Counted from the stretch's first letter, positions 35,805 to 43,331 are shown. The stretch: DNA of 64,000 bases from Actinomycetes bacterium (GCA_023458095.1 JAEXAS010000009.1:62001-126000), one strand, 5' to 3'. The notes: a model not told the origin generated them from the sequence alone. Program-made: numbers and translations.

Positions 35805-37078
35805 CAGGTCCCCTTGATCAGCGAATGCCACAGGTGCGGAAAATCGGGCAAGGTCTTGGTGGTGCAGGCCACGTCGTCCAGTTCCAGACCCGGGGTGACC
35901 AGGCCGATCAGTGCACCGGCATGAGCCATGCGGTGATCGGCATAGGTGGCGAACACCCCACCCTGCCGAGGGCCTGGGGTGATCGAAACCGAATCGGCGT
36001 CCGCCTCGACCTGGGCGCCGAGCCGCTCCAATTCGGTGGCCAGCGCCGCCAACCGATCAGTCTCATGGCCGCGGATGTGCCCCACGCCGCGCAGGCGGCT
36101 GGGCCCGTCGGCCAAGGCGGCCAGTGCGGCCGCCACCGGAGTGATCTCGCTGATCGCGCTGAGATCCAGGTCGACCGCCTGGATCACCTCCGGGCCGGTG
36201 ACTTCCAGCACGCGATCCGCACCCGAACCGAGATAGCGCAGTTCGCCACCGAAGGCCGCCAGGACCGCGGCCAATTCCGCGCCGGCCTGCACCGAATCCT
36301 GTGGCCAGGCGGTGGACAGGCAGCCGCCGGTCACCACTGCCGCAGCCAGCATGGTGGCCGCATTGGTCAGGTCGGGTTCGATGTGTTCGTCGCGGGCGGT
36401 GATAGGCCCGGCAGCGACCTGCCAGACATCAGGGGCGGGCTGATGCACGGCGACGCCGTGGCGCGCCAACAGCGTGCAGGTCATCGCGATGTGCGGCCGC
36501 GACGGCAGCGGGCCACCGTGGTGGTGAACCTCGACGCCCTCAGGAAGCCGCGCCGCGCTCAACAGCAGCGCCGAGATGAATTGGCTGGAGGCATGGGCGT
36601 CGATGCGCACCGCTCCGCCGCGGAAGGACGCCCCACCGTGAATCCGGAACGGCGTCACGGTCTGGTCCACCTGGGCGCCCATACCGACCAGGGCATCCAA
36701 CAGTGGGGCGATAGGACGGGCGGAGACCCCGGGATCGCCGTAGAAAGTGGTGGCGGTCTCGGACAGCGCAGCGATCGGGGGCAGGAAGCGCAGCACGGTG
36801 CCGGAAAGGCCGACGTCGATGGCCGTACCACCGGGGACGGCGTCGATCGGGTCGACCCGCAGGCCGCCGTCGGCCACATCGGTGAAGCGTGCGCCGAGGG
36901 CGTGCAGCCCGTCGCGCATGAGTCGGGTGTCGCGGGAATCCAGCACGCCGGTGAGGGTGGCGGGTCGCTCAGCCAGGGCGGCCAGCAGCAGACTGCGGGC
37001 CGAGGCCGACTTCGACCCAGGGATCACGACCCGTCCGGTGACGGGCCCGGCTGCGAGCGGGGCGGGCCAGTTACTCAA
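35801..37078 (-). CDS. aroA: 3-phosphoshikimate 1-carboxyvinyltransferase (EPSP synthase)
   Basis: The 425-residue enzyme opens with VVIPGSKSASARSLLLAAL, the conserved PGSKS region of EPSP synthase. Later stretches include LSGTVLRFLPP and the C-terminal TYADHRMAHAGALIGLV. It catalyses the sixth step of the shikimate pathway. The start is a TTG at 37078 that overlaps the stop of the DoxX gene as TTGA, an unusual start made plausible by coupling. Its own stop overlaps rsgA. The length matches actinobacterial AroA. Confidence 0.92.
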   Translation of the reverse strand: MSNWPAPLAAGPVTGRVVIPGSKSASARSLLLAALAERPATLTGVLDSRDTRLMRDGLHALGARFTDVADGGLRVDPIDAVPGGTAIDVGLSGTVLRFLPPIAALSETATTFYGDPGVSARPIAPLLDALVGMGAQVDQTVTPFRIHGGASFRGGAVRIDAHASSQFISALLLSAARLPEGVEVHHHGGPLPSRPHIAMTCTLLARHGVAVHQPAPDVWQVAAGPITARDEHIEPDLTNAATMLAAAVVTGGCLSTAWPQDSVQAGAELAAVLAAFGGELRYLGSGADRVLEVTGPEVIQAVDLDLSAISEITPVAAALAALADGPSRLRGVGHIRGHETDRLAALATELERLGAQVEADADSVSITPGPRQGGVFATYADHRMAHAGALIGLVTPGLELDDVACTTKTLPDFPHLWHSLIKGTW

Positions 37079-37602
37079 GAAGGCGTATTCTCCCGGCCTC
37101 GGCGCGCACGCTTGGCGGCGCGCTCGGCCTTGCGGCGAGCGGCATCGCTGCTGAGCACCTTGCGGCGCATCCGCATCCGCCAGAACATGTCCGGTTCACC
37201 TTCGGTGTCCATCGAAGCCAGCGCCACTCCGCCCAGCAGGGCGACATCGGTGCCGAAGGCAGCCCGATCGGCAGCACTTCCGGTCACCGGGTTGCGGCTG
37301 ATGACCGTTGGCACCATCGACGCGGCCAGCAGGCCGGCCCCGAGGCGTCGCGCCAAGCCGGTCGCCAGGCAGAAACCCCCGACGATCTGGGCGGCCGCGG
37401 TGAGCCGAACCACTCCGGTGGCGTCGTCAGGCAGGAAGGACGCCGCTTCGGTCGGGAGCACCCGGCGGCAGGCCGGAACCGCGACATCCAAGACGGGCTT
37501 GGCGGTCTCGGCGAAGTCGTCAGGATTGCGCAGCGCCCTGACTCCGTTGACGACGAAGTAGCTGGCGAGCAGAGATCGGGCAGCGAAGCGGAACAGGCTC
37601 AT
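37075..37602 (-). CDS. DoxX-family membrane protein
   Basis: The 175-residue protein starts FAARSLLASYFVVNGVRALRNP, then has helices around AAAQIVGGFCLATGLA and TDVALLGGVALAS, the four-helix DoxX arrangement. Its C-terminus is strongly basic (AARRKAERAAKRARRGREN) and should be cytoplasmic. The family includes subunits of thiosulphate and redox-linked membrane complexes, but the role here is unknown. AGGAATG lies before the ATG. Its stop overlaps aroA. Confidence 0.82.
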   Translation of the reverse strand: MSLFRFAARSLLASYFVVNGVRALRNPDDFAETAKPVLDVAVPACRRVLPTEAASFLPDDATGVVRLTAAAQIVGGFCLATGLARRLGAGLLAASMVPTVISRNPVTGSAADRAAFGTDVALLGGVALASMDTEGEPDMFWRMRMRRKVLSSDAARRKAERAAKRARRGRENTPS

Positions 37603-37703
37603 GGGTCATTCCTACTCGTGATCCGGTACCGCTGCCAACCCATGGGCCGACTGCGGTGGCAATTGGTGACAGATCGGTCGGTGGACCCGGCAGAGATCGC
37701 CCA

Positions 37704-38198
37704 TCAGTGGGTGAGCGCCTTCATGATGATCAGCACGATCCCCAAGGCGGCCGTGCTGAGCCCGCCCAGCAGTCGAACCCACAGCTTGCTCGACCAGGTC
37801 GATGCGCCGAGGTAGCCGATGATGGTGAGCAGGCCGACATCGACCCACAGGCTTGCCCAAATGGCATCGACATCATCGAGAATCCCCATCACGCCGAGCA
37901 GCAGCACCACCGCAGGTATCAGCGCGGCTACGAGCATTCCCCAGGAGTGCGCCAGGGAGGTCCGAAGGGCCTGGGTCCAGGTGGGATCGGATTCGGCGTT
38001 CCTCTGGTGCGGATAGGCGACGAATCCGGCGTAGACGTGCGCGGCCCAAAAAACCAGCACCGTTGAGGCGATTTTGATCAGCACCTTGCTGGAGGCGTAG
38101 TCGGTGTCGGCGGCGATCACTACCAGCCCCGATACCAGGACGACACCATAAACGGCTGACTCGCTGGCCAGAACTCGCAATCCGCGCTCGGTCTCCAC
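37704..38198 (-). CDS. small integral membrane protein of unknown function
   Basis: The 164-residue protein has about four hydrophobic segments: residues 12-30, 42-60, 88-105 and 116-160, the last probably two helices. A charged loop (YPHQRNAESDPTWTQALR) separates the second and third. I do not recognise the family. It lies 101 bases before the DoxX gene on the same strand and may be transcribed with it. Confidence 0.7.
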   Translation of the reverse strand: METERGLRVLASESAVYGVVLVSGLVVIAADTDYASSKVLIKIASTVLVFWAAHVYAGFVAYPHQRNAESDPTWTQALRTSLAHSWGMLVAALIPAVVLLLGVMGILDDVDAIWASLWVDVGLLTIIGYLGASTWSSKLWVRLLGGLSTAALGIVLIIMKALTH

Positions 38199-38402
38199 GG
38201 TCCCATTCTCGCCATGTGGCCCGGTGCTCGGTGGGTAAACGCTCCGACCCGCGGCAATCCGGACGGCGCCGGCGCCGCGGGGGATCCGGTCGGAAGGTGC
38301 TGAGCGGGCGTCGATCGCGGCTGTGGTGTGGTTCGGGGTAGGTATCGAAATCCGAGGTTGGTGCGTCTATGCAGGTGTAGGGACAACAAAGAGAGGCTCA
38401 CC

Positions 38403-38606
38403 ATGACCAAGAACGTCGGAAATGTCGACAAGATCGTCCGCGGTGTCATCGCACTGGCCGCATTGATCGCAGCGTTTTCCGCGGGACTGACCACCGTGTG
38501 GGGAATCGTGCTGCTCGTCGTTGCGATCATCGCCGCCGTGACCGCATTCATCGGCTTCTGCCCGCTGTACCGGGTTTTCGGGATCTCCACCCATCACGCC
38601 GAGTAG
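38403..38606 (+). CDS. DUF2892-type small membrane protein
   Basis: The 67-residue protein begins MTKNVGNVDKIVRG, followed by two hydrophobic helices and the ending FCPLYRVFGIST. This is the DUF2892 pattern found alone or fused to rhodaneses such as YgaP. The function is unknown, possibly sulphur or thiol related. The ATG at 38403 follows GAGAGG; a longer frame exists to 38328 but has no support. The 204-base gap upstream holds an 8-bp inverted repeat (CCCGCGGC / GCCGCGGG, 38248-38281) and no gene. Confidence 0.8.
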   Translation: MTKNVGNVDKIVRGVIALAALIAAFSAGLTTVWGIVLLVVAIIAAVTAFIGFCPLYRVFGISTHHAE

Positions 38607-38632
38607 GCCTGAGCCGGGCGGCTCGGTCGGGG

Positions 38633-38638
38633 TAGATT
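38633..38638 (+). promoter_or_regulatory. probable -10 box of ECF sigma gene (leaderless)
   Basis: TAGATT ends 6 bases before the GTG at 38645 with no ribosome binding site between. This spacing fits a leaderless transcript. No clear -35 is seen. Confidence 0.45.
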
Positions 38639-38644
38639 CGGAAT

Positions 38645-39415
38645 GTGAGCATCACCGCCGATTCGATCGCCGAACAGCTGCCCGGCCTGCTGCGCTATGC
38701 CCAGGCGCTCACCCGTGACCACCAAGCCGCCGAGGACCTCGTTCAAGAAACAGTGCTGCGCGCCTGGGAACGCTCCGAGCAGTTCCGCGGCGATTCCAGC
38801 CTGGGCACCTGGCTGCACCGGATCATGTACCGCCGCTTCCTGGACGACCAACGTCGCCGGGTTCCGGTCGTCATGGCCGAGGAGGATCTCATCGCGGCCA
38901 ATGACCGGGATTGGGCCGATGACGCCTACACGGTGTCGGCCGAGGTGGTGATGGAGCGCGCCGAGGATCGCGACGCGCTCCTGGATGCTCTGATCCGGCT
39001 TCCGGTGAGTCACCGGGCCGCCGTGCTGCTGCATGATCTGGAGGGACTCACCGTCGCCCAAGTGGCCCAGATTCAGGACGTATCCCTGGCCGCAGCCAAA
39101 CAACGCCTGCGCCGCGGACGCCAGCTTCTGGTCAGCGCCTTGGCTCAGGGCGCCGAGCGGCGCGCGGAGTTGGCCGGCGTCCCCTTGAACTGTTGGACGG
39201 CGCGCAGCCGGATCAGCGACTATCTCGACGACGAGTTGGATCAGCGGACCCGAAGGCAATTGGAGAAGCACCTGGGTGCCTGCCCGACCTGCCCGGCCTT
39301 GTATGCCTCGATCGTGGGGGTCACCGATGCCCTGGCCGCGATTGGCCGCGATCCCGAATCGGTCATTCCGCAGGGTTTGGCCGACCGGGTGCGATCCGCG
39401 CTGGCGGCGGGGTGA
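38645..39415 (+). CDS. ECF-type sigma factor with C-terminal zinc anti-sigma (ZAS) motif
   Basis: The 256-residue protein contains sigma region 2 (AEDLVQETVLRAWER, residues 29-43) and region 4 (residues 106-165, with VAQVAQIQDVSLAAAKQRLRRG). It then continues with a segment holding Cys183, His209, Cys213 and Cys216. The spacing (C-x25-H-x3-C-x2-C) is identical to that of RsrA-type zinc anti-sigma factors, so a sigma factor and its own inhibitory-type domain appear in one chain. No separate anti-sigma gene follows; the next gene starts 6 bases later. The GTG start fits the -10 box. Its promoter target and signal are unknown. Confidence 0.82.
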   Translation: MSITADSIAEQLPGLLRYAQALTRDHQAAEDLVQETVLRAWERSEQFRGDSSLGTWLHRIMYRRFLDDQRRRVPVVMAEEDLIAANDRDWADDAYTVSAEVVMERAEDRDALLDALIRLPVSHRAAVLLHDLEGLTVAQVAQIQDVSLAAAKQRLRRGRQLLVSALAQGAERRAELAGVPLNCWTARSRISDYLDDELDQRTRRQLEKHLGACPTCPALYASIVGVTDALAAIGRDPESVIPQGLADRVRSALAAG

Positions 39416-39421
39416 GCGCAG

Positions 39422-40111
39422 ATGTGCGGACGCTTCGCCTCGACCAGTTCCGCTGAGGACCTCGTCGCCTTTTTCGAGGTCGACGAGGTGGTCGAGCCGT
39501 TGCCCGAGCCGAGCTACAACATCGCCCCGACCATGCCGATCGCGGCCGTCCTCACCTCCCACACCGATCCGCACCGGCGGCAGTTGGCCGCGCCGAGATG
39601 GGGATTGGTGCCGTCCTGGGCCACCGACGCCGATCATGGCGCGCGGCTGATCAATGCCCGCGTCGAGACCGTGGCCAGTAAGCCGTCGTTTCGGGCTGCG
39701 CTGGCCCGGCGGCGGTGCCTGATTCCCGCCGATGGGTACTACGAATGGCGTCGCCAAACCGTGGCGGGAAAGATCGTCAAGCAGCCGTACTACCTTGCAC
39801 CAGGTGGATCCGAACTGCTCGCGATGGCGGGCCTGTACGAATACTGGCGAGGCCCGACCGGAGAGTGGCTGGTCACCGCCGCCATCATCACCACGACCGC
39901 CACCGACCAGGTGGGCATGGTCCATGACCGCATGCCGATGGTGGTGCCGCGGTCGAACTGGGCCGCCTGGCTGGACCACGACACCGTCGCGATGGTCACC
40001 GAGCTGCTGGCCGCCCCGTCGCTGCCGGTGGTCCATCCCGTCTCGACGGCGGTGAACTGGGCGGGCAACAACGGTCCGCAGCTCGTGGCCCCGATCGAGC
40101 CTTCGGAATAG
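39422..40111 (+). CDS. SRAP-family protein (YedK/HMCES type)
   Basis: The 229-residue protein has all catalytic residues of the family: Cys2 (exposed after methionine removal), Asn78 (INAR), Glu108 (YYEWR) and His168 (VHDRMP). YedK and HMCES bond covalently to abasic sites in single-stranded DNA to protect them. The gene lies 6 bases after the ECF sigma gene and is probably co-transcribed. Its last codons overlap a SigR-type promoter for the next gene. The older name is SOS-response-associated peptidase. Confidence 0.92.
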   Translation: MCGRFASTSSAEDLVAFFEVDEVVEPLPEPSYNIAPTMPIAAVLTSHTDPHRRQLAAPRWGLVPSWATDADHGARLINARVETVASKPSFRAALARRRCLIPADGYYEWRRQTVAGKIVKQPYYLAPGGSELLAMAGLYEYWRGPTGEWLVTAAIITTTATDQVGMVHDRMPMVVPRSNWAAWLDHDTVAMVTELLAAPSLPVVHPVSTAVNWAGNNGPQLVAPIEPSE

Positions 40112-40130
40112 GTAACCGGTCGCTGCGGTT
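40105..40130 (+). promoter_or_regulatory. SigR/SigH-type promoter of sigR
   Basis: GGAAT (40105-40109) and GTT (40128-40130) are 18 bases apart, exactly the SigR consensus of Streptomyces and close to SigH of mycobacteria. The -35 overlaps the end of the SRAP gene. Transcription would start near 40137, so the sigma factor probably activates itself. Confidence 0.75.
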
Positions 40131-40190
40131 GTACAGACGTGATATCCCCACCTTTGGTGGCGGTTGCGCCGTCGGCTCGGGACGACCGGC

Positions 40191-40196
40191 TAGGCT
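40191..40196 (+). promoter_or_regulatory. possible second -10 box for sigR
   Basis: TAGGCT lies 8 bases before the sigR ATG at 40205 with no ribosome binding site between. It could give a basal, leaderless transcript next to the autoregulated one. The -35 is not clear. Confidence 0.35.
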
Positions 40197-40204
40197 CGTT
40201 CCCG

Positions 40205-40834
40205 ATGAATCTGCCAACGACCCCCACCGCCGAGATCGATCCGCGGGCTCAGGAGAGCGCCGAGGAGCGTTCGGCGCGCTTCGAACGTGACGCCTTGGTT
40301 TACCTTGATCCGCTCTATGGTGCTGCGCTGCGGATGACCCGCAATCCTGCTGATGCCGAGGATCTGGTTCAAGAGACTTTCGCCAAGGCCTATGCCTCCT
40401 TCGCGCAGTTCACCCCGGGCACCAACCTGAAGGCGTGGCTGTACCGCATTTTGACCAATACCTTCATCAACACCTACCGCAAGAAGCAGCGTCAACCGCA
40501 AAGCGCCGGCCATGAGGTCGAGGATTGGCAGTTGGCTCGGGCCGAATCCCACACCTCGACGGGGTTGCGTTCGGCGGAGATGGAAGCGCTGGATCGAATG
40601 CCGCACTCAGCGGTCACCGACGCCCTGGGCGAGCTCCCCGAGGAGTTCCGCCTAGCTGTCTACCTGGCCGATGTCGAAGGTTTCGCTTACAAGGAGATCG
40701 CCGAGATCATGGGGACGCCGATCGGCACGGTCATGTCGCGTTTGAATCGTGGCCGTAATCAACTGCGCGCGAAGCTGGCCGGGTTCGCCCGGGAACAGGG
40801 CATCATCGGCAAAGGGGGCGAGGACGATGACTGA
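40205..40834 (+). CDS. sigR: SigR/SigH-type ECF sigma factor (thiol stress)
   Basis: The 209-residue sigma factor has region 2 (ADAEDLVQETFAKAYASF) and region 4 (YKEIAEIMGTPIGTVMSRLNRGR) closely matching SigR of Streptomyces and SigH of mycobacteria. These control the thiol-oxidative stress response. The ATG at 40205 is used. A GTG at 40139 would add 22 residues and lies almost at the expected start of the SigR-type transcript, so a longer form may exist. The stop overlaps rsrA by 8 bases, keeping sigma and anti-sigma production coupled. Confidence 0.9.
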   Translation: MNLPTTPTAEIDPRAQESAEERSARFERDALVYLDPLYGAALRMTRNPADAEDLVQETFAKAYASFAQFTPGTNLKAWLYRILTNTFINTYRKKQRQPQSAGHEVEDWQLARAESHTSTGLRSAEMEALDRMPHSAVTDALGELPEEFRLAVYLADVEGFAYKEIAEIMGTPIGTVMSRLNRGRNQLRAKLAGFAREQGIIGKGGEDDD

Positions 40835-41093
40835 CCCCGACATGCACGACTGCGGAGACATCCTTGAGCAGCTTTACGCCTTTCACGACCACGAGCTGAG
40901 CGAAGAAGAAGCCGATCACATTCGTGAGCACCTGCTGGCTTGCGAGCCCTGCCTGGACCAATTCCAGGTGGAAGAAGCGCTGCGGACGCTGATCCGCAAG
41001 AGCTGCAACTGTGAGGCGATCGCCTCCGAAGGGCTCTACCTTCGGGTTCGGACCACGATCACCGAGACCACGATCGTCACCGAGGCCGACTAG
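40827..41093 (+). CDS. rsrA: redox-sensing zinc anti-sigma factor (RsrA/RshA type)
   Basis: The 88-residue protein has Cys9, His35, Cys39 and Cys42, which keep the spacing of the RsrA zinc site (C-x25-H-x3-C-x2-C). A further C-x-C lies near residue 62. In RsrA oxidation of these cysteines releases zinc and frees the sigma factor. The ATG at 40827 has GGGGGCGAGG upstream and lies within the end of sigR. A strong terminator follows. Confidence 0.9.
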   Translation: MTDPDMHDCGDILEQLYAFHDHELSEEEADHIREHLLACEPCLDQFQVEEALRTLIRKSCNCEAIASEGLYLRVRTTITETTIVTEAD

Positions 41094-41107
41094 GCCCGCA
41101 AACACCT

Positions 41108-41136
41108 CGGCCCCCGTCAATGACGGGGGCCGTTTT
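41108..41136. terminator. strong terminator after rsrA
   Basis: CGGCCCCCGTCA (41108-41119) and TGACGGGGGCCG (41121-41132) form a 12-base-pair perfect stem around one base, followed by TTTTGGTTT on the plus strand. It may also end the bL37 transcript on the minus strand, where the T run is weaker. Confidence 0.85.
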
Positions 41137-41186
41137 GGTTTCTCACCGCTTGGTTCTCACCGTGGCACCGGTGAGGATGCCAGCGA

Positions 41187-41261
41187 TCAAGCGTTAGGAC
41201 GCTTGCCGTGGTTGGCGCTGTTCTTGCGACGAGAACGGCGCTTGCGACCGGTCTTACCCAT
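41187..41261 (-). CDS. 50S ribosomal protein bL37 (24 residues)
   Basis: This very small gene encodes MGKTGRKRRSRRKNSANHGK followed by RPNA. Half the residues are basic. It closely resembles the actinobacterial ribosomal protein bL37, first seen in mycobacterial ribosome structures. The ATG at 41261 has GAGGAG six to eleven bases upstream (41268-41273). It lies between rsrA and pdtaS on the opposite strand. Such genes are often missed by automatic annotation because of their size. Confidence 0.85.
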   Translation of the reverse strand: MGKTGRKRRSRRKNSANHGKRPNA

Positions 41262-41346
41262 CGGGGTCTCCTCGTTTCGGAATCCGCGTCGAGAGACGCG
41301 AGGGCCCATTCTGCCAGCGAGAACACCAGCGGTCCAACTGGGCGGC

Positions 41347-41352
41347 TAGGGT
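41347..41352 (+). promoter_or_regulatory. probable -10 box of pdtaS (leaderless)
   Basis: TAGGGT ends 7 bases before the pdtaS ATG with no ribosome binding site between. This fits a leaderless transcript. No clear -35 is seen. Confidence 0.5.
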
Positions 41353-41359
41353 TCACGAT

Positions 41360-42808
41360 ATGAAGACCCCGGAGCCGATCCCGGACACCCCGCCTGAACT
41401 CAGCAGCGCCGACCAGTCCTGGCTGAGCCGCCTGGTCGATGAGTGGTCAATGCTTGCCGACCTAGCCTTCGCCGATCTGGTGTTGTGGTGCCCGACTGCC
41501 GATGAGCAGATCTACCGTGCGATCGCCCAGGTGCGGCCCAATACCGGTCCGACCGCGCTGGAAGACGACGTGGTCGGCACCGAAATCAAATACGAGCCCG
41601 ATCAACTGGTGTCGCAGGCCTTCGCCAGCGGAGTCATCAGTCACACCGACGAACATCGCATCCACGCCGGGGTTCCGGTGGATGTCACCGCCATCCCGGT
41701 GATGGATGGTCACCGCTGTCTCGCGGTGGTGGAGATGCACTCCAATCGGGTGGGGCTGCGTTCACCAGGCGCCTTGGAAGATGCCTACCTGGAGGCGGCA
41801 GAACTGCTGGTGGGAATGATGCAGCGGCGCCAATTCCCGCTGCCGGGGGATCGTCGGGTGCCCTGGGTGTCCCCGCGGGTGGGTGATGGCATGATGCGGG
41901 TCGATCGCAGTGGCGTCATCCGTTACGCCAGCCCCAATGCGGTCAGTGCCTTTCGCCGGATGGGGCTGACCGGAGATCTCTTCGGCGAGGACTTCATTTC
42001 GTTGAGCCGATCCATGCTGCATGGCCCGGTGGAGCGCTCGGTGAAGGACCAACTCACCGGCGTGGGCGCCACCGAAGTAGATCTGGAGACCGACCGGGCC
42101 AATGTGCGTATCCGAGTGGTGCCACTGCTGGACGGCGACAAACAGGCCGGGTATGTGGTGCTCAGTCGAGACACCACCGAGTTGCGATCCCGTGAACGCC
42201 AGTTGGTGAACAAGGATGCAACGATCCGAGAGATCCATCACCGGGTGAAGAACAACCTGCAGACCGTGGCAGCGCTCTTGCGCCTGCAGTCGCGCCGCAT
42301 CTCCTCACAGGAGGCGAAGTCGGCCTTGGGCGATGCCATGCAGCGGGTCGCCTCGATTGCGGTGGTACACGAAATCCTCAGCCAGGGCTTCGATTCGGCG
42401 GTGATGTTCGACGAGGTGGCTGATCGGCTGCTGCGAATGGTCAGCGATGTGGCCGCCACCGGTGGCACCGTACGAATCAGCCGGCGCGGCAGCTTCGGTT
42501 CGGTGCCGGCCGAGGTCGCCACCAGCTTGTCTTTGGTGTTGACCGAACTGTGTCAGAACGCCATCGAGCACGGATTGGGCACCAACGCTGGCCAGGTCCT
42601 GGTGACTCCGCAGCGCGAGGATGGCTGGCTGAGCGTCGAGGTGGAAAACTTCGGTGAACCGCTTCCGGCAGACTTCAACCTGGCCGAATCGACCAGCTTG
42701 GGATTGTCGATCGTGCACACCCTGATCTCAGATCTGGGCGGAGAGTTCAGCCTGAACTCCAGCGCGGCTTCGACCGTCGCAGCGATACGGGTGCCGATCG
42801 GCCGCTGA
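41360..42808 (+). CDS. pdtaS: PdtaS-type sensor histidine kinase
   Basis: The 482-residue soluble kinase has three parts. Residues 15-155 resemble a GAF domain, residues 175-285 a PAS domain, and the C-terminal 200 form a HisKA_2 kinase. The phosphorylated histidine lies in REIHHRVKNNLQT and the ATP-binding region includes ELCQNAIEHG and SLGLSIVHTLISDLGG. No transmembrane helix is present. Mycobacterial PdtaS with this layout signals to the antiterminator PdtaR, whose gene is not in this window. It is convergent with whiB1 with only 25 bases between stops, as in Mycobacterium tuberculosis (Rv3219-Rv3220c). Confidence 0.9.
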   Translation: MKTPEPIPDTPPELSSADQSWLSRLVDEWSMLADLAFADLVLWCPTADEQIYRAIAQVRPNTGPTALEDDVVGTEIKYEPDQLVSQAFASGVISHTDEHRIHAGVPVDVTAIPVMDGHRCLAVVEMHSNRVGLRSPGALEDAYLEAAELLVGMMQRRQFPLPGDRRVPWVSPRVGDGMMRVDRSGVIRYASPNAVSAFRRMGLTGDLFGEDFISLSRSMLHGPVERSVKDQLTGVGATEVDLETDRANVRIRVVPLLDGDKQAGYVVLSRDTTELRSRERQLVNKDATIREIHHRVKNNLQTVAALLRLQSRRISSQEAKSALGDAMQRVASIAVVHEILSQGFDSAVMFDEVADRLLRMVSDVAATGGTVRISRRGSFGSVPAEVATSLSLVLTELCQNAIEHGLGTNAGQVLVTPQREDGWLSVEVENFGEPLPADFNLAESTSLGLSIVHTLISDLGGEFSLNSSAASTVAAIRVPIGR

Positions 42809-42833
42809 TCGCGGTCTGGTGGGAGCTCGGCGG

Positions 42834-43094
42834 TCAGTTCTTGGCGTTGTTGCGCACCCGCATGCGGGCGGCACGGCGCTTCATGGCTCGACGTTCGTCT
42901 TCGCTCAATCCGCCCCACACACCGTGGTCTTGACCGGCGTCCAGTGCCCATTGCAGACAGGCTTCGCGGACGTCACAGCGGCGACAGATCTTCTTCGCCT
43001 CTGCGATCTGCATCAACGCCGGCCCGGTATTCCCAATGGGGAAGAACAGCTCCGGGTCTTCGGTCAAGCAGGCAGCCCGATGGCGCCAGTCCAT
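42834..43094 (-). CDS. whiB1: WhiB1-type iron-sulphur transcription factor
   Basis: The 86-residue protein has the four cluster-binding cysteines Cys9, Cys37, Cys40 and Cys46, the same numbers as mycobacterial WhiB1. The GVWGG turn lies at residues 58-62 and a basic tail (KRRAARMRVRN) follows. WhiB1 is an essential nitric-oxide-sensitive regulator that binds the primary sigma factor. The ATG at 43094 follows AGGAGTGG. The gene is convergent with pdtaS. The 237-base region in front holds its probable promoter and the kgd hairpin and no other gene. Confidence 0.93.
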   Translation of the reverse strand: MDWRHRAACLTEDPELFFPIGNTGPALMQIAEAKKICRRCDVREACLQWALDAGQDHGVWGGLSEDERRAMKRRAARMRVRNNAKN

Positions 43095-43187
43095 GAATGA
43101 ACCACTCCTATAAGTCGTCGGGGCCGTTGCGGCCGGCAATGAGAGGGCCGGCGTGGAGTTCGGCTCACTCCGCAGTACAGACTCGCA

Positions 43188-43217
43188 ACTTTAGCCTGTG
43201 AGCACAAGGTATGACAC
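43188..43217 (-). promoter_or_regulatory. possible whiB1 promoter
   Basis: On the minus strand GTGTCA (43212-43217) and TAAAGT (43188-43193) lie 18 bases apart and resemble -35 and -10 boxes with four of six matches each. Transcription would begin about 85 bases before the whiB1 start. Confidence 0.35.
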
Positions 43218-43277
43218 CCATATGCCGCATCTGCGAACATCGCCGCCCACCGGGCAACCGGGAGGACGTTACTCGGC

Positions 43278-43309
43278 TCCGGGCGTGGGCACAAGGTTCC
43301 ACGCCCGGA
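43278..43309 (-). terminator. hairpin after kgd (no T run)
   Basis: TCCGGGCGTGG (43278-43288) and CCACGCCCGGA (43299-43309) form an 11-base-pair perfect stem about 22 bases past the kgd stop. No T tract follows, so it is at best an actinobacterial-type tail-less terminator or a transcript-stabilising structure. Confidence 0.55.
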
Positions 43310-43331
43310 ATGAACTCCGCTGGTGAGGAAA

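Noticed and set aside
35825..37561. 578-codon open frame on the plus strand
   Set aside because: It is antisense to aroA and the DoxX gene, both certain from conserved motifs.
38594..40036. 480-codon open frame on the minus strand
   Set aside because: It is antisense to the ECF sigma and SRAP genes and low in hydrophobic core patterns.
43095..43331. possible CRP-type site in front of whiB1
   Set aside because: Only one TGTGA half is seen (around 43197); no matching TCACA lies at the right distance.
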